A DNA stretch of 64,000 nucleotides from contig CAJYHN010000001.1 in the NCBI GenBank assembly GCA_913774665.1, positions 124,001 through 188,000 of the forward strand, given 5' to 3'. Below, in pieces: positions 43,062 to 52,300 of this stretch (positions within the stretch are counted from its first letter, which is position 1; every line of letters begins with the position of its first letter). The notes below the pieces were generated by a model. That model saw only the letters and a list, made by a program, of their open reading frames with translations, had not been told where the DNA came from and did not search any database. The translations under genes and the position numbers were made by a program. The DNA is from an uncultured Microbacterium sp. GTDB taxonomy: Bacteria > Actinomycetota > Actinomycetes > Actinomycetales > Microbacteriaceae.

Positions 43062-43400
43062 TCAATGCGCGGCGTCGTACGCCGCGAGGACAGTGGAGGA
43101 AATGCGTCCGCGATCATTGATCGGGAAGCCGTTCTTCTGTGCCCAGGAACGCACGTCGATCAAATCGCGGGTCGGAATAGCCCGCCCCCGCGGTGTGCGC
43201 CGCGGAGTGAGCGGAGATGTACCGACAGGGCGCGCGGCCGAAATGTACGGCCGGAAGGAGTCGCGCAGTTTGTCGGCATTCTCAGAAGACAGATCGATTT
43301 CATAGGAACGCCCTTCGAGCGCGAAGGTCAAAGTCGTTCCGTCTTCGATGACCGAACCGTCGAGATCGTCGATCGTCTGCGTGATGTGCTTTTTCGCCAT
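43062..43400 (-). CDS. lsr2: Lsr2 nucleoid-associated protein, first paralogue
   Basis: The 112-residue protein starts MAKKHITQTIDDLDGSVIED (dimerisation domain: LTFALEGRSYEIDLS) and ends in the AT-hook-like DNA-binding domain (LIDVRSWAQKNGFPINDRGR, then ISSTVLAAY). Lsr2 coats AT-rich foreign DNA and silences it, as H-NS does. TATGGT lies 6 bases before the ATG, so the mRNA is likely leaderless. A second copy follows upstream at 43609. Confidence 0.93.
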   Translation of the reverse strand: MAKKHITQTIDDLDGSVIEDGTTLTFALEGRSYEIDLSSENADKLRDSFRPYISAARPVGTSPLTPRRTPRGRAIPTRDLIDVRSWAQKNGFPINDRGRISSTVLAAYDAAH

Positions 43401-43608
43401 GTCGCGACCATAAGCCGCCGACGGGGTGCATTCCACGCTGCGGATTGGGAATTCACCCGCCGACTCGCCCGCTTTCACCGACCCCCGCTCCGCGCGGTGC
43501 GTCCGCGATTCCGCGGGGTGACGCGAGACGCGACAACGCACGGGGACGAACGCCGTCGTCCTCTCGGCCGTCGCATTCACGTCCGGCCGAGAGGAGAACA
43601 GGCGAGGT

Positions 43609-43956
43609 TCAGGAATTCGCCTCGGCGTAGGCGTCGAGAATCGTCGCGGGAACACGACCGCGATCGCTCACGGTGTGTCCGTTCGCGCGCGCCCATTCCC
43701 GAACGGCACCGAGATCCACGTCGTTCGAGCGGCGAGCAGCGCGCGGGCGGCGCGCGGCCGAATTGCCACGGGACACTGAACGAGCGGCGTCCACGAACGG
43801 GGCGATCGCCGAATAGAACTTGTCCGCATTGCGGTCGGAGAGGTCGATCTCGTAAGCGCGACCTTCGACAGAGAAGGTGATCTGCTTTCCCTGGCCGTCT
43901 TCGAGAACAGAGCCGTCGAGGTCGTCGACGAGGTGCGTGATGTGCTTCATAGCCAT
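43609..43956 (-). CDS. lsr2: Lsr2 nucleoid-associated protein, second paralogue
   Basis: The 115-residue protein starts [20 protein letters not shown] with the dimerisation domain ([20 protein letters not shown]) and ends [20 protein letters not shown] followed by [15 protein letters not shown]. The RGR DNA-binding core is intact. The linker is more Arg-rich ([15 protein letters not shown]) than in the first copy. An in-frame ATG two codons later is an alternative start; TATTAT lies close upstream. Confidence 0.92.
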   Translation of the reverse strand: MAMKHITHLVDDLDGSVLEDGQGKQITFSVEGRAYEIDLSDRNADKFYSAIAPFVDAARSVSRGNSAARRPRAARRSNDVDLGAVREWARANGHTVSDRGRVPATILDAYAEANS

Positions 43957-44126
43957 AATACGAAAAACCTTACACCCGCATTCAATGAATTTGGCGCGTT
44001 AGTCATCTCTGATAAAGGCGCGACTGTCGACCCCTCCCGCAAGATAGGCACGGCGCCCGTCTGGGGACTATCCTCCCTGGGTGGTGTTCGCTCCCTGGAC
44101 ATCGCCTGAGACAGAGGAAGCGTCGC

Positions 44127-45626
44127 GTGAGTCTTTTCCGAACCAAGTCGGTGGAGCAATCCATCGCCGACACCGATGAGCCGGAGTTCCGCCTCAAGAA
44201 GTCCCTCAGCGCCGTCGACCTGACCGTCTTCGGCGTCGGCGTCGTCATCGGCGCGGGCATCTTCACATTGACCGGTCGCGCCGCCAACGAAGTCGCCGGC
44301 CCCGCCGTCGTGATCAGCTTCATCATCGCCGCGATCGCGTGTGGTCTCGCGGCCATGTGCTACGCGGAATTCGCTTCCACCGTGCCCGTTTCGGGATCGG
44401 CGTACACCTTCTCGTACGCCTCGCTCGGCGAACTCTTCGCGTGGATCATCGGGTGGGATCTCATTCTCGAGATGTTCCTCGGCGCGAGCGTCGTGGCCCA
44501 GGGATGGAGCGCCTACCTCAGCACCTTCCTTCAGCAACTCGGCATCGTCCTGCCCGAGGCGGTCAGCTCCGGCGGGGTCGTCGACGTGCCCGCGATCCTG
44601 CTCGTCCTGGTCCTCGGGGGCCTCATGACGGTCGGCATCAAGGAGTCCCTCCGGGTCAACCTCGTGCTGGTGGCCGTGAAGCTCTTCATCGTGCTGTTCG
44701 TCATCGTGGCCGGCATCCTCTTCATCAATCCGGCCAACTACAGCCCCTTCGTCCCGCCGTCCGTCGCCACCGAGTCGGCCTCCGGCCTCACCCAGCCGTT
44801 GCTGCAGTTCCTCTCGGGCCTCGAGCCGGCGACGTTCGGCGTCGGCGGCATCCTCGCCGGTGCGGCGCTGGTGTTCTTCGCCTACATCGGTTTCGATGTG
44901 GTGGCGACGACGGCCGAAGAGACCAAGAACCCGCAACGCGACCTGCCGATCGGCATCATCGCCTCCCTCGTCATCTGCACGATCCTCTACTGCGCCGTCG
45001 CCGTGGTCGTGACCGGCATGGTGCGCTTCGACGAGCTGAACCCGAAGGCCGCCCTCGCCGAGGCGTTCGCGTCGCGTGGCCAGACGTGGATGGCGACGGT
45101 CATCGCCGCCGGCGCCGTGGCGGGTCTGACAACCGTGGTGCTGACGCTGCTCATCGGCGCGACGCGCATCATCTTCGCGATGTCGCGCGACCGTCTGCTG
45201 CCCGGAGCTCTCGCCAAGGTCCACCCGCGTTTCCGCACCCCCTGGGTCATTTCGATCGTGGTCACCGTGATCGTCGCCCTCGTCGCTGGTCTCACGCCCG
45301 TCGGCATCCTCGAAGAGATGGTCAACATCGGCACCCTGTCGGCGTTCGTGCTCGTCTCGATCGGCGTGATCGTGCTGCGCCGCAAGCGCCCCGACCTCAA
45401 GCGCGGATTCCGCGTGCCGTGGAGCCCCGTCCTGCCGATCCTCTCGGCCGCGATCTGCACCTACCTCATGCTCAATCTCTCGGTCGAGACGTGGCTGCGA
45501 TTCGTGATCTGGCTGGCCCTGGGCTTCGCGATCTACTTCGCGTACTCGCGCAGCCACGCCCGCGTCGGGACCGGTGCGCCGCTGGACCCGACCGCACCGA
45601 AGGTGGTCGCGCCTCCGAAGGAGTGA
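44127..45626 (+). CDS. APC-family amino-acid permease
   Basis: The 499-residue transporter has 12 or more spans. GVGVVIGAGIFTLTGRAANE is the APC substrate loop of span 1. Other segments are YAEFASTVPVSGSAYTFSYA and FFAYIGFDVVATTAEETKNP (cationic/neutral amino-acid subgroup). It resembles CAT-type permeases with a cytoplasmic tail. A GTG start follows GAGGAAG. It is divergent from lsr2, and a strong hairpin lies after its stop. Confidence 0.9.
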   Translation: MSLFRTKSVEQSIADTDEPEFRLKKSLSAVDLTVFGVGVVIGAGIFTLTGRAANEVAGPAVVISFIIAAIACGLAAMCYAEFASTVPVSGSAYTFSYASLGELFAWIIGWDLILEMFLGASVVAQGWSAYLSTFLQQLGIVLPEAVSSGGVVDVPAILLVLVLGGLMTVGIKESLRVNLVLVAVKLFIVLFVIVAGILFINPANYSPFVPPSVATESASGLTQPLLQFLSGLEPATFGVGGILAGAALVFFAYIGFDVVATTAEETKNPQRDLPIGIIASLVICTILYCAVAVVVTGMVRFDELNPKAALAEAFASRGQTWMATVIAAGAVAGLTTVVLTLLIGATRIIFAMSRDRLLPGALAKVHPRFRTPWVISIVVTVIVALVAGLTPVGILEEMVNIGTLSAFVLVSIGVIVLRRKRPDLKRGFRVPWSPVLPILSAAICTYLMLNLSVETWLRFVIWLALGFAIYFAYSRSHARVGTGAPLDPTAPKVVAPPKE

Positions 45627-45642
45627 CCCGATAAGACACCGG

Positions 45643-45686
45643 ATGCCACGCCCCCGTCGTTCTCATGACGCTCGGGAGCGTGGCAT
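45643..45686 (+). terminator. Terminator after the APC permease
   Basis: ATGCCACGC (45643-45651) pairs with GCGTGGCAT (45678-45686), with a second ACGCTC/GGGAGCGT stem inside the loop. It follows the permease stop by 17 bases and precedes the next promoter (TAGGGT at 45807-45812). Confidence 0.75.
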
Positions 45687-45849
45687 TCGTCGTCTTCCCT
45701 TCAGCGGGTGACGACGCCATCCTTCCGGATGAATTCGGGGGGCCCCACCCCGGCGTCCCGGCCCTCCTGCGCCGTGGGCGATACATCGCCGATACGCCCC
45801 TCCCCCTAGGGTGAGGACGTTCGACGACGATTTTGTCCCGGGGGGTTTC

Positions 45850-46902
45850 ATGGGGATCGCACGCGCGTGGGTCTTTCCGATTCTGCGCATTATTCTGGTC
45901 GCCCTGGTGGCGGCAGCGCTTATCAAGCTGGCGTTCTTCCCGGATCGGCAAGCCGACGCGGCGCCCGCCCAGCCGACCGGGGCCGTCGTGGAGCCGCGCG
46001 CGATCGCCGCTCTCGGCACCATCACGAACGACGTCGTGGTCAAGGCGACCGTCACGGCCGACGCGGCCGTGCCGATGAAGTCGACGGCCGCCGGGACCGT
46101 GAACAAGATCTTCGTCGCCGAGGGCGCGACGGTCGCCCAGGGCGACGTCGTCTTCAACGTCAAGGTGCCGATCGAGCGCGATCCCGCGGACAGCGTGGAT
46201 GCCGAGGGCAAGCCCAAGCCCGCGATCTACCGGTACGTCGACGTCACGGCGCCCGCCGCGGGGACGCTGAGCTCTCTCGCCGTCATCGCGGGTCAGGACG
46301 TGACGATCGGAGCCACCGCCGGGGCCGTCGCTCCCCCCACGTTCTCGGTCACCGGGAGCCTCGAGCCGGCTCAGCAGTATCGTCTGCTGAACCGGCCCAC
46401 CGAGGCCTCCGTGACCATCACCGGAGGACCCGCGGCGTTCACCTGCGGCAACCTCCGCATCACGACCCCCTTGGCCGGCAGCACGGGCGGCGACTCCGCC
46501 GCGACCGGGGGGAACGGCGCCGGGACGAGCGGCGCGGGCTCCGCGGCATCCGGAACCACCGCGACGTGCACCGTCCCGGGGGATGTCACCGTGTTCTCGG
46601 GCCTGGCCGCCGAGATGACCCTCGCGGGAGGACGCGCCGAGGGCGTGCTGCTGGTGCCGACCACCGCTGTCCGCGGCGCCGCGCAGAGCGGGACGGTCTG
46701 GGTCTCGAACCCCGACGGCACCACCGCGGAGCGCGCCGTCGCCCTCGGCCTCACCGACGGAACGCAGGTGCAGATCACCGACGGGCTGACCGAAGGCGAA
46801 GAGATCCTCGAGTTCGCGCCCGGCGCGATGGCGCCGGTGCAAGACGGGTGCACGGTGTACCCGGACGGCTCGATGTTCTGCGACCCGGCCACCGCCTCGT
46901 GA
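45850..46902 (+). CDS. HlyD/MacA-like periplasmic-adaptor protein of an ABC exporter
   Basis: The 350-residue protein has one N-terminal span (VFPILRIILVALVAAALIKL) and an extracytoplasmic part with a lipoyl-like/barrel-sandwich segment (STAAGTVNKIFVAEGATVAQ, GDVVFNVKV). A Gly/Ser-rich insert lies at about 215-240. It is the adaptor-like partner of the following MacB-type ATPase and permease, as in many Gram-positive exporters. A GGGGGG stretch before the ATG is the ribosome site; TAGGGT at 45807-45812 is the likely -10. Confidence 0.8.
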   Translation: MGIARAWVFPILRIILVALVAAALIKLAFFPDRQADAAPAQPTGAVVEPRAIAALGTITNDVVVKATVTADAAVPMKSTAAGTVNKIFVAEGATVAQGDVVFNVKVPIERDPADSVDAEGKPKPAIYRYVDVTAPAAGTLSSLAVIAGQDVTIGATAGAVAPPTFSVTGSLEPAQQYRLLNRPTEASVTITGGPAAFTCGNLRITTPLAGSTGGDSAATGGNGAGTSGAGSAASGTTATCTVPGDVTVFSGLAAEMTLAGGRAEGVLLVPTTAVRGAAQSGTVWVSNPDGTTAERAVALGLTDGTQVQITDGLTEGEEILEFAPGAMAPVQDGCTVYPDGSMFCDPATAS

Positions 46903-47705
46903 GCCTGCTCGCCCTTCGCGAGGTCACCCGGACGGTGCTCCCGCAGGATCAGCCCGCCCTGACGATCCTCAACGGCGTCGACCTCGTCATCGAACCCGGC
47001 GACCACGTGTCGATCGTCGGCCGGTCGGGGTCCGGCAAGTCGACGCTCCTGAACATGCTCGGACTGCTCGACACCCCCACGAGCGGGGAGATCACCTTCG
47101 ACGACCGCCCGGTGAAGGAGTACTCGGCGGCCCAGCGCGACCGTCTGCGCGGCGCGGCGATCGGCTTCGTCTTTCAGCAGTTCAATCTGCTCCCCGGGCG
47201 CACCGCTCTCGAGAACGTCACCATGCCTCTGCTGTACGCGACGGGCCGCACGTTCTGGCGTCGCACGAAGATCGCCGCCGAGATGCTGGCTCTCGTCGGG
47301 CTCGAGCACCGCCTGAGCAGCCTGCCCGACCGCCTGTCGGGCGGTGAGCAGCAGCGCGTGGCCATCGCCCGTTCCCTCGTCCGCGGCCCGCGCCTGATCC
47401 TCGCCGACGAACCGACCGGCGCTCTCGACCTCGACACCGGGCAGAGCGTCATGGAACTGATCGACGACGTCGCCGCGCGCACGGGCGCCGCGCAGGTGGT
47501 CATCACGCACGACCCCACGATCGCCCGTCGCGCTCGCCGACACTTCCGTCTCGATCGCGGAGTCCTGACGGCCGTGGACGATCCGACACTCGAACCCCTC
47601 ACACGCAGAGACCGTCGCGAGGCGAGTCCGGGTCCGTCCGAGGAGGAGCCGAGCGACAGCCTGGCCGCTCTCGGGCTCGACGGCGCGGAACGGAGCGATG
47701 CCTGA
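46899..47705 (+). CDS. MacB/LolD-type ABC transporter ATPase
   Basis: The 268-residue protein has Walker A GRSGSGKST, Q-loop FVFQQFNLLPG, signature LSGGEQQRVAIARSL and Walker B LILADEPTGALD. The C-terminal 40 residues are an acidic, Ser-rich extension (SEEEPSDSLAAL). It powers the export complex with its neighbours. GTG start overlaps the adaptor stop by GTGA; it overlaps the permease by one base. Confidence 0.93.
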   Translation: MSLLALREVTRTVLPQDQPALTILNGVDLVIEPGDHVSIVGRSGSGKSTLLNMLGLLDTPTSGEITFDDRPVKEYSAAQRDRLRGAAIGFVFQQFNLLPGRTALENVTMPLLYATGRTFWRRTKIAAEMLALVGLEHRLSSLPDRLSGGEQQRVAIARSLVRGPRLILADEPTGALDLDTGQSVMELIDDVAARTGAAQVVITHDPTIARRARRHFRLDRGVLTAVDDPTLEPLTRRDRREASPGPSEEEPSDSLAALGLDGAERSDA

Positions 47706-48997
47706 TGCGCGCGATCACCGCCCTCGTCGGCGCTCTCCTCGAAGCGTGGCAGGAGGTGCGCGTGCACCGCACCCGCGTCCTCCTCTCTCTCGTGGGCGTT
47801 GCGGTCGCCGTGTGCTCGCTGACCACGGTGGTCGCCCTCGGCGCGATCGTGCAGCAGGCCAATCAAGAACTCAGCGAGCGCTCGTCCGGGCGCCCGGCGA
47901 CGCTGCTTGTCTCCGCCTTCCGCACCGACGGCGTCGCCCTCGACGCCAAGAAGGTGGATGCCGCGTGGGCCGAAGTCCTCGACCGGTACGGGGTGTCCTA
48001 CGCCACGCGCGTGCAGAACGTGTCGCAGCTCGTGCCGTTCCCCGACGGAGCGGTCCAGGTCATGACACAGGCTGTCGACCAACCCTACGGCGAGATGCAC
48101 CGCGTGCAGATGGCCGAGGGCGAGTGGTTCTCGACCCTCGACGCGCAGCAGCTCGCGCCGCGCCTCATCGTCAACAGCGTGTTCTGGGACCGGATGGGAA
48201 ACCCTCCCCTCTCCAGCCACCCGGTGGTGGCGCTGGGCGGCCAGGGGGTGCCGAATGCGGCATCCGGTATTCCGGCGGGCGGGACGACGGCGGTCGTGGT
48301 CGGGGTCGTCCCCGCGACGACGTGGGAGACCCAACCGACGATGTTCATGCTCGCCGATCACCTCTCGGCGATGCAGGATGCCGCCACCGGCGAGCACGGC
48401 GCCGAAGCTGCGGCCACCGATCCTTACGGCCAGGGCGCTCCGCAGACGCAGTACGAGATGTGGGTCCCGCCCGAGATCTCCGACCAGCTGACGACGGTCA
48501 TCAAGCGCGACCTCGCGGGGGCCCTCGGCGAGAACGTCACGATCGACGCCGCACGCAATGACTGGGCGACGTACGGCGACGACCCGTTCCTCGTGACCAA
48601 GCTCGTCGTCATCGGCATCGCCATGCTGGTGCTGCTGCTCGGCGCTCTGGGTCTGGTGAACATCGCCCTCGTCACCGTGAAGCAGCGGGTCCGCGAGATC
48701 GGCATCCGCCGCAGCTTCGGGGCGACCGCGGGCCGGGTGTTCTTCGCGGTGATGATGGAGAGCGTGGTGGCCACCGTGGTGGCCGGCGCGGTCGGGGTGA
48801 TCGTGTCGATCCTCGTCGTGCAGTCCCCCGCGACGCGCGATCTGATCGGCCAGGGCATGGTGAGCGATTTTCCGCCGTTCCCCGTCGACGCCGCCGTCAC
48901 CGGGCTTTTCGCCGCCACGGTCGTCGGGGCGATCGCCGGGCTGCTCCCCGCCCTCGTCGCCGTTCGCGTCAAGGTCATCGACGCAATCCGGTACTGA
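47705..48997 (+). CDS. MacB/FtsX-type ABC transporter permease
   Basis: The 430-residue protein has the four-span MacB layout: one N-terminal span (VLLSLVGVAVAVCSLTTVVA), a large extracytoplasmic domain (about 45-290), then three spans (KLVVIGIAMLVLLLGALGLV; AVMMESVVATVVAGAVGVIV; GLFAATVVGAIAGLLPALVA). The REIGIRRSFGAT sequence after the second span is the FtsX-family coupling motif. With the two preceding genes it forms a complete MacAB-like exporter, possibly for peptides or envelope stress. Confidence 0.92.
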   Translation: MRAITALVGALLEAWQEVRVHRTRVLLSLVGVAVAVCSLTTVVALGAIVQQANQELSERSSGRPATLLVSAFRTDGVALDAKKVDAAWAEVLDRYGVSYATRVQNVSQLVPFPDGAVQVMTQAVDQPYGEMHRVQMAEGEWFSTLDAQQLAPRLIVNSVFWDRMGNPPLSSHPVVALGGQGVPNAASGIPAGGTTAVVVGVVPATTWETQPTMFMLADHLSAMQDAATGEHGAEAAATDPYGQGAPQTQYEMWVPPEISDQLTTVIKRDLAGALGENVTIDAARNDWATYGDDPFLVTKLVVIGIAMLVLLLGALGLVNIALVTVKQRVREIGIRRSFGATAGRVFFAVMMESVVATVVAGAVGVIVSILVVQSPATRDLIGQGMVSDFPPFPVDAAVTGLFAATVVGAIAGLLPALVAVRVKVIDAIRY

Positions 48998-49057
48998 GAA
49001 CGCAGAGGTGCGCAGCGGGGCTGGGAATGCCCCGGTGCGCGCCGTTAGGTTCGAGGG

Positions 49058-49888
49058 ATGACCGACATTCCTCGCGACGTCCCCCCGCCGTCCGCCCTGC
49101 CCGAGGCGGTCGTGCCCCGCGCCTCGACGGACTCCCGTCCGGCGATGCAGGTGACCGGTCTCGTGAAGCACTTCGGTCAGAAGGTCGCGGTCGAAGGTCT
49201 CGACCTCGTCGTTCCGACCGGGTCGTTCTATGGCCTGGTCGGCCCCAACGGCGCGGGCAAGACCACCACGCTGTCGATGGCGACGGGACTTCTGAGACCG
49301 GATGCCGGCACGGTCGGCATCCACGGAGTCGATGTCTGGACCCACCCGGTCGAGGCGAAGAAGCTGATCGGCAACCTCGCCGACGGCGTGCGCCTGTTCG
49401 ACCGGCTCACCGGCGAGCAGCTCGTCACCTACACCGGCATGATGTTCGGCCTCACGCGTGAAGAGGTCGGCGCCCGCACGGCTGACCTCCTGCAGATCAT
49501 GGATCTCACCGAGGCCGCGGGCACCCCCGTCGTCGACTACTCCGCGGGCATGACGAAGAAGGTCGCTCTCGCCTGCGCTCTCGTGCACGCCCCCCGTCTG
49601 CTCGTCCTCGACGAGCCCTTCGAGTCCGTCGACCCCGTGTCGGCGGCCAACATCGAGGACATCCTGCGCGGTTACACCGCCTCGGGAGGCACGGTCATCG
49701 TCTCGAGCCACTCGATGGACCTCGTGCAGCGCATGTGCGACCACGTCGCCATCATCGCGCAGGGCCGATTGCTGGCATCCGGGACCGTCGACGAGGTCCG
49801 CGGCGGACAGACCCTGCAGGACCGCTTCGTCGAGCTGGTCGGCGGGCGCCACCACGCGGAGGGGCCGCAGTGGTTGCGACAGTCCTGA
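49058..49888 (+). CDS. ABC transporter ATPase
   Basis: The 276-residue protein has Walker A GPNGAGKTT, signature YSAGMTKKVALACAL (a divergent ABC signature with SAGM) and Walker B LLVLDEPFESVDP. The layout fits drug/ABC-2 type exporters. ATG follows TAGGTT (49046-49051) by 6 bases, so leaderless. Its last 19 bases overlap the permease gene that follows, so the two are one unit. Confidence 0.92.
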   Translation: MTDIPRDVPPPSALPEAVVPRASTDSRPAMQVTGLVKHFGQKVAVEGLDLVVPTGSFYGLVGPNGAGKTTTLSMATGLLRPDAGTVGIHGVDVWTHPVEAKKLIGNLADGVRLFDRLTGEQLVTYTGMMFGLTREEVGARTADLLQIMDLTEAAGTPVVDYSAGMTKKVALACALVHAPRLLVLDEPFESVDPVSAANIEDILRGYTASGGTVIVSSHSMDLVQRMCDHVAIIAQGRLLASGTVDEVRGGQTLQDRFVELVGGRHHAEGPQWLRQS

Positions 49889-51456
49889 GGATCCGGTTCC
49901 GCGTGCTGGGCAACACCCTGTCGCGGAGCCCCATGCAGTTGATCGGCTTCATCTTCGGCGTCATCGGCGCGGTCTGGATGCTGTTCCTCGCGGGAGCGGG
50001 CCTCTTCTTCGTCGGGACGCTCGACCTCGACGTCGCGCGGGCCGTCGTCACCTTCGCGGGCGCGGTGCTGACCCTCGGGTGGGTGGTGGGGCCCATCTTC
50101 GCCGCGGGGCTCGACACCACCCTCGATCCCGCGAAGCTCGCACCGTTCCCGATGACGACCCGGCAGATGATGGTCGCCATCACCGCGGGTGGGCTCACGG
50201 GCGTGCCCGGGATCACCACCGCGATCGGATCTCTCGCCGTTTTCCTCGTCTGGGCCCGCTACCCGGCTGCGGCCGTGGCCGCCGTCGTGTGCGTCCCGCT
50301 CGGAGTGGTGATCTGCGTCGTCGCGTCGCGCGCGGTGGCCGCTCTCGCCGCCGGCATCGGCGGAGGCCGTCGCACGCGCGAGGTCGTGGGTCTGGTCGGG
50401 TTCGCCCTCGTCATCTTCGCCAGTCCGCTCTTCATCGGGGTCACGAATCTGTTGTTCTCGGCGAGCCGGCAGGGGGCGGCCCTGCAGTCCGTCGTCTCGG
50501 CGCTGTCGTGGACCCCGGTCGCTGCGGCATGGGCCGTACCGGGCGACCTCGCCGCGGGGGCGTGGATCACGGGGCTTCTCAAGCTCGTCATCGCGGCTGC
50601 CACCCTCGCGCTGCTGTGGCTGCTCTGGCGGCGGAGCCTGGCGGCATCCCTCGTCGGCCCTCCTGCCCGGGCGGCCGCCCGTCGCCGGACCGGATCGCTG
50701 GGGTGGTTCGGCGTCATGCCCTCCAATCCCGTCGGGGCGACCTGGGCGCGCTCACTCACGTCGTGGACGCGCGACTTCCGCTATCTGCGGCAGTTGCTTC
50801 TGATCCCGTTCGCCCCCGTTCTCGTGCTCGTCTACTCGCGGGGGGATCTCGACGGACCGTTCTTCGCGGCCTCGGGCCTGCTGGTCGGATTCTTCGCCGG
50901 CATCCTGGCCTACACCGACGTGTCGTACGACGGCACTGCCTTCGCCACGGTGCTGCAGACCGGTATCCGCGGGCGCGCCGATCGCCTCGGGCGCATGCTC
51001 GGGTCGGCGACCGTGAGCATCCCGCTCGTGCTGCTCGCCGACGTCGTGACGCTGGCGATCGTCGGCAGATGGGAGCTGCTCCCCGCGGTCATCGGCGGCT
51101 CGATGGGCCTCACGCTCGTCGGACTGGGGGTGAGCGCGGTGAGTTCGGCCCTGCTCGTCGTCCCGACCCCCGCCCCCGGCGACTCGCCCTTCAAGCGCGT
51201 GCCCGGCTCGACGTTCACCATGTTCTTGGCGTTCTTCCTGTGCTGGGCCCTCGTCGCCGTGCTGGCGCTGCCCGCCGTGATCCCCGCCGCGATGGCCGTC
51301 TTCTTCGGAGTGACGGGCGCCGGATGGGTCGCACTCGCGATCGGCCTGCTCTGGGGCGCCATCGTCTTCGCGGGCGGCGTGCTCATCGGCGGCAGACGCT
51401 TCGATGCGGGAGCCCCCACGCTGCTCGCGCAGCTGCGCGCGTTCCAGGGCGCCTGA
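49870..51456 (+). CDS. ABC-2-like exporter permease
   Basis: The 528-residue protein starts at GTG (VVATVLRIRFRVLGNTLSRS), overlapping the ATPase by 19 bases. About 12 hydrophobic spans are visible, in two halves separated by an Arg-rich loop (PPARAAARRRTGSLGW). No substrate can be assigned. A pair of this type, ATPase plus a large permease, is common in actinobacteria and often unnamed. Confidence 0.88.
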   Translation: MVATVLRIRFRVLGNTLSRSPMQLIGFIFGVIGAVWMLFLAGAGLFFVGTLDLDVARAVVTFAGAVLTLGWVVGPIFAAGLDTTLDPAKLAPFPMTTRQMMVAITAGGLTGVPGITTAIGSLAVFLVWARYPAAAVAAVVCVPLGVVICVVASRAVAALAAGIGGGRRTREVVGLVGFALVIFASPLFIGVTNLLFSASRQGAALQSVVSALSWTPVAAAWAVPGDLAAGAWITGLLKLVIAAATLALLWLLWRRSLAASLVGPPARAAARRRTGSLGWFGVMPSNPVGATWARSLTSWTRDFRYLRQLLLIPFAPVLVLVYSRGDLDGPFFAASGLLVGFFAGILAYTDVSYDGTAFATVLQTGIRGRADRLGRMLGSATVSIPLVLLADVVTLAIVGRWELLPAVIGGSMGLTLVGLGVSAVSSALLVVPTPAPGDSPFKRVPGSTFTMFLAFFLCWALVAVLALPAVIPAAMAVFFGVTGAGWVALAIGLLWGAIVFAGGVLIGGRRFDAGAPTLLAQLRAFQGA

Positions 51457-51490
51457 CGAGCGGATGCCGCGTGCCGGTCCCGGCGGGCGG

Positions 51491-52078
51491 TCACCCGGCG
51501 TAGGGGTCCTCGAAGACGAAGCCGGGGACGGCCGCGGGATCCAGAACCAGCACCTGGCCGGGTTGGATGGCGGTGCTGCCGGGGATACCGTTGAGCGTGG
51601 TGAGGGACATCCCGTTCCAGATGCAGAACCGGTCGCCGATCGCCGTGGGGACATCGCCCGGGGCGACGGTGTAGGTGGCGATCCGCCCGTCGTCGGTGAG
51701 GGCGGGGGTTCCCGCCGCGAACTCTCGGACCCCCGTGTCGACGAGCTTTCCGAACAGACTCGCGGTGGGCGCCTGACCGTTCTGACTGCCCATGTGGATG
51801 TAGGCGGATTCCGCGCAGTCGCCGAACCCTCCCCCGGGAATGTACGTACCGTTGCCCACGCTGACGTACCCCTCGGGCGGCCCGTAGGGGTCGACGGGCG
51901 CTGCGGATGCTGACGGCGTCGACGACTCGCTCGGAGTCGATTCCAGAGAAGACGTGAGGCCAACGGCCACCGAGGCGACCGTCCCCAGCGGCGCGAAGGC
52001 CGGCACCGTCAACGCCGCCAGTCCCGCGACCACCATCGCGCACACGACGCCGGCGATGACCTTGGCAGATGGCTTCAT
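51491..52078 (-). CDS. Secreted or membrane-anchored protein with LysM-like domain
   Basis: The 195-residue protein starts MKPSAKVIAGVVCAMVVAGL with a signal peptide or anchor, followed by a Ser/Thr/Pro-rich spacer (LESTPSESSTPSASAAP) suited to the cell wall. The C-terminal IATYTVAPGDVPTAIGDRFC, then SLTTLNGIPGSTAIQPGQVL resembles a LysM repeat, which binds peptidoglycan. An ATG four codons upstream (52090) is possible. Convergent with the ABC permease. Confidence 0.7.
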   Translation of the reverse strand: MKPSAKVIAGVVCAMVVAGLAALTVPAFAPLGTVASVAVGLTSSLESTPSESSTPSASAAPVDPYGPPEGYVSVGNGTYIPGGGFGDCAESAYIHMGSQNGQAPTASLFGKLVDTGVREFAAGTPALTDDGRIATYTVAPGDVPTAIGDRFCIWNGMSLTTLNGIPGSTAIQPGQVLVLDPAAVPGFVFEDPYAG

Positions 52079-52151
52079 GGTCTCGAGCATGGCAGGCGGC
52101 GGCGTCGGGCGCCATGGCGAGGGTCACCGCCCGCCGTCGGAAGGAGGCCTG

Positions 52152-52202
52152 ATGGCCACCTCGCTCGTCGTCTACATCTCGTTCGCCGGTGCCGCCCGCT
52201 GA
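52152..52202 (+). CDS. Possible 16-residue peptide with a perfect ribosome site
   Basis: ATG at 52152 begins MATSLVVYISFAGAAR and ends at TGA 52200-52202. It is preceded by AAGGAGG, an exact match to the anti-Shine-Dalgarno sequence, 5 bases upstream, which is rare in this window. It lies in the gap between divergent genes, 98 bases before dedA and upstream of the probable dedA -10 (TAGCGT, 52232-52237). It may be a leader or a small hydrophobic peptide, or chance. Confidence 0.35.
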   Translation: MATSLVVYISFAGAAR

Positions 52203-52300
52203 TTCTTGGCGACTCCTTGGAGCGCGTGCGTTAGCGTCGCGCCGGACCCCGGCGCCCGCGAACCCGCGCGCGCCGGAACGAATCGGGGAGCGAATCGGCC

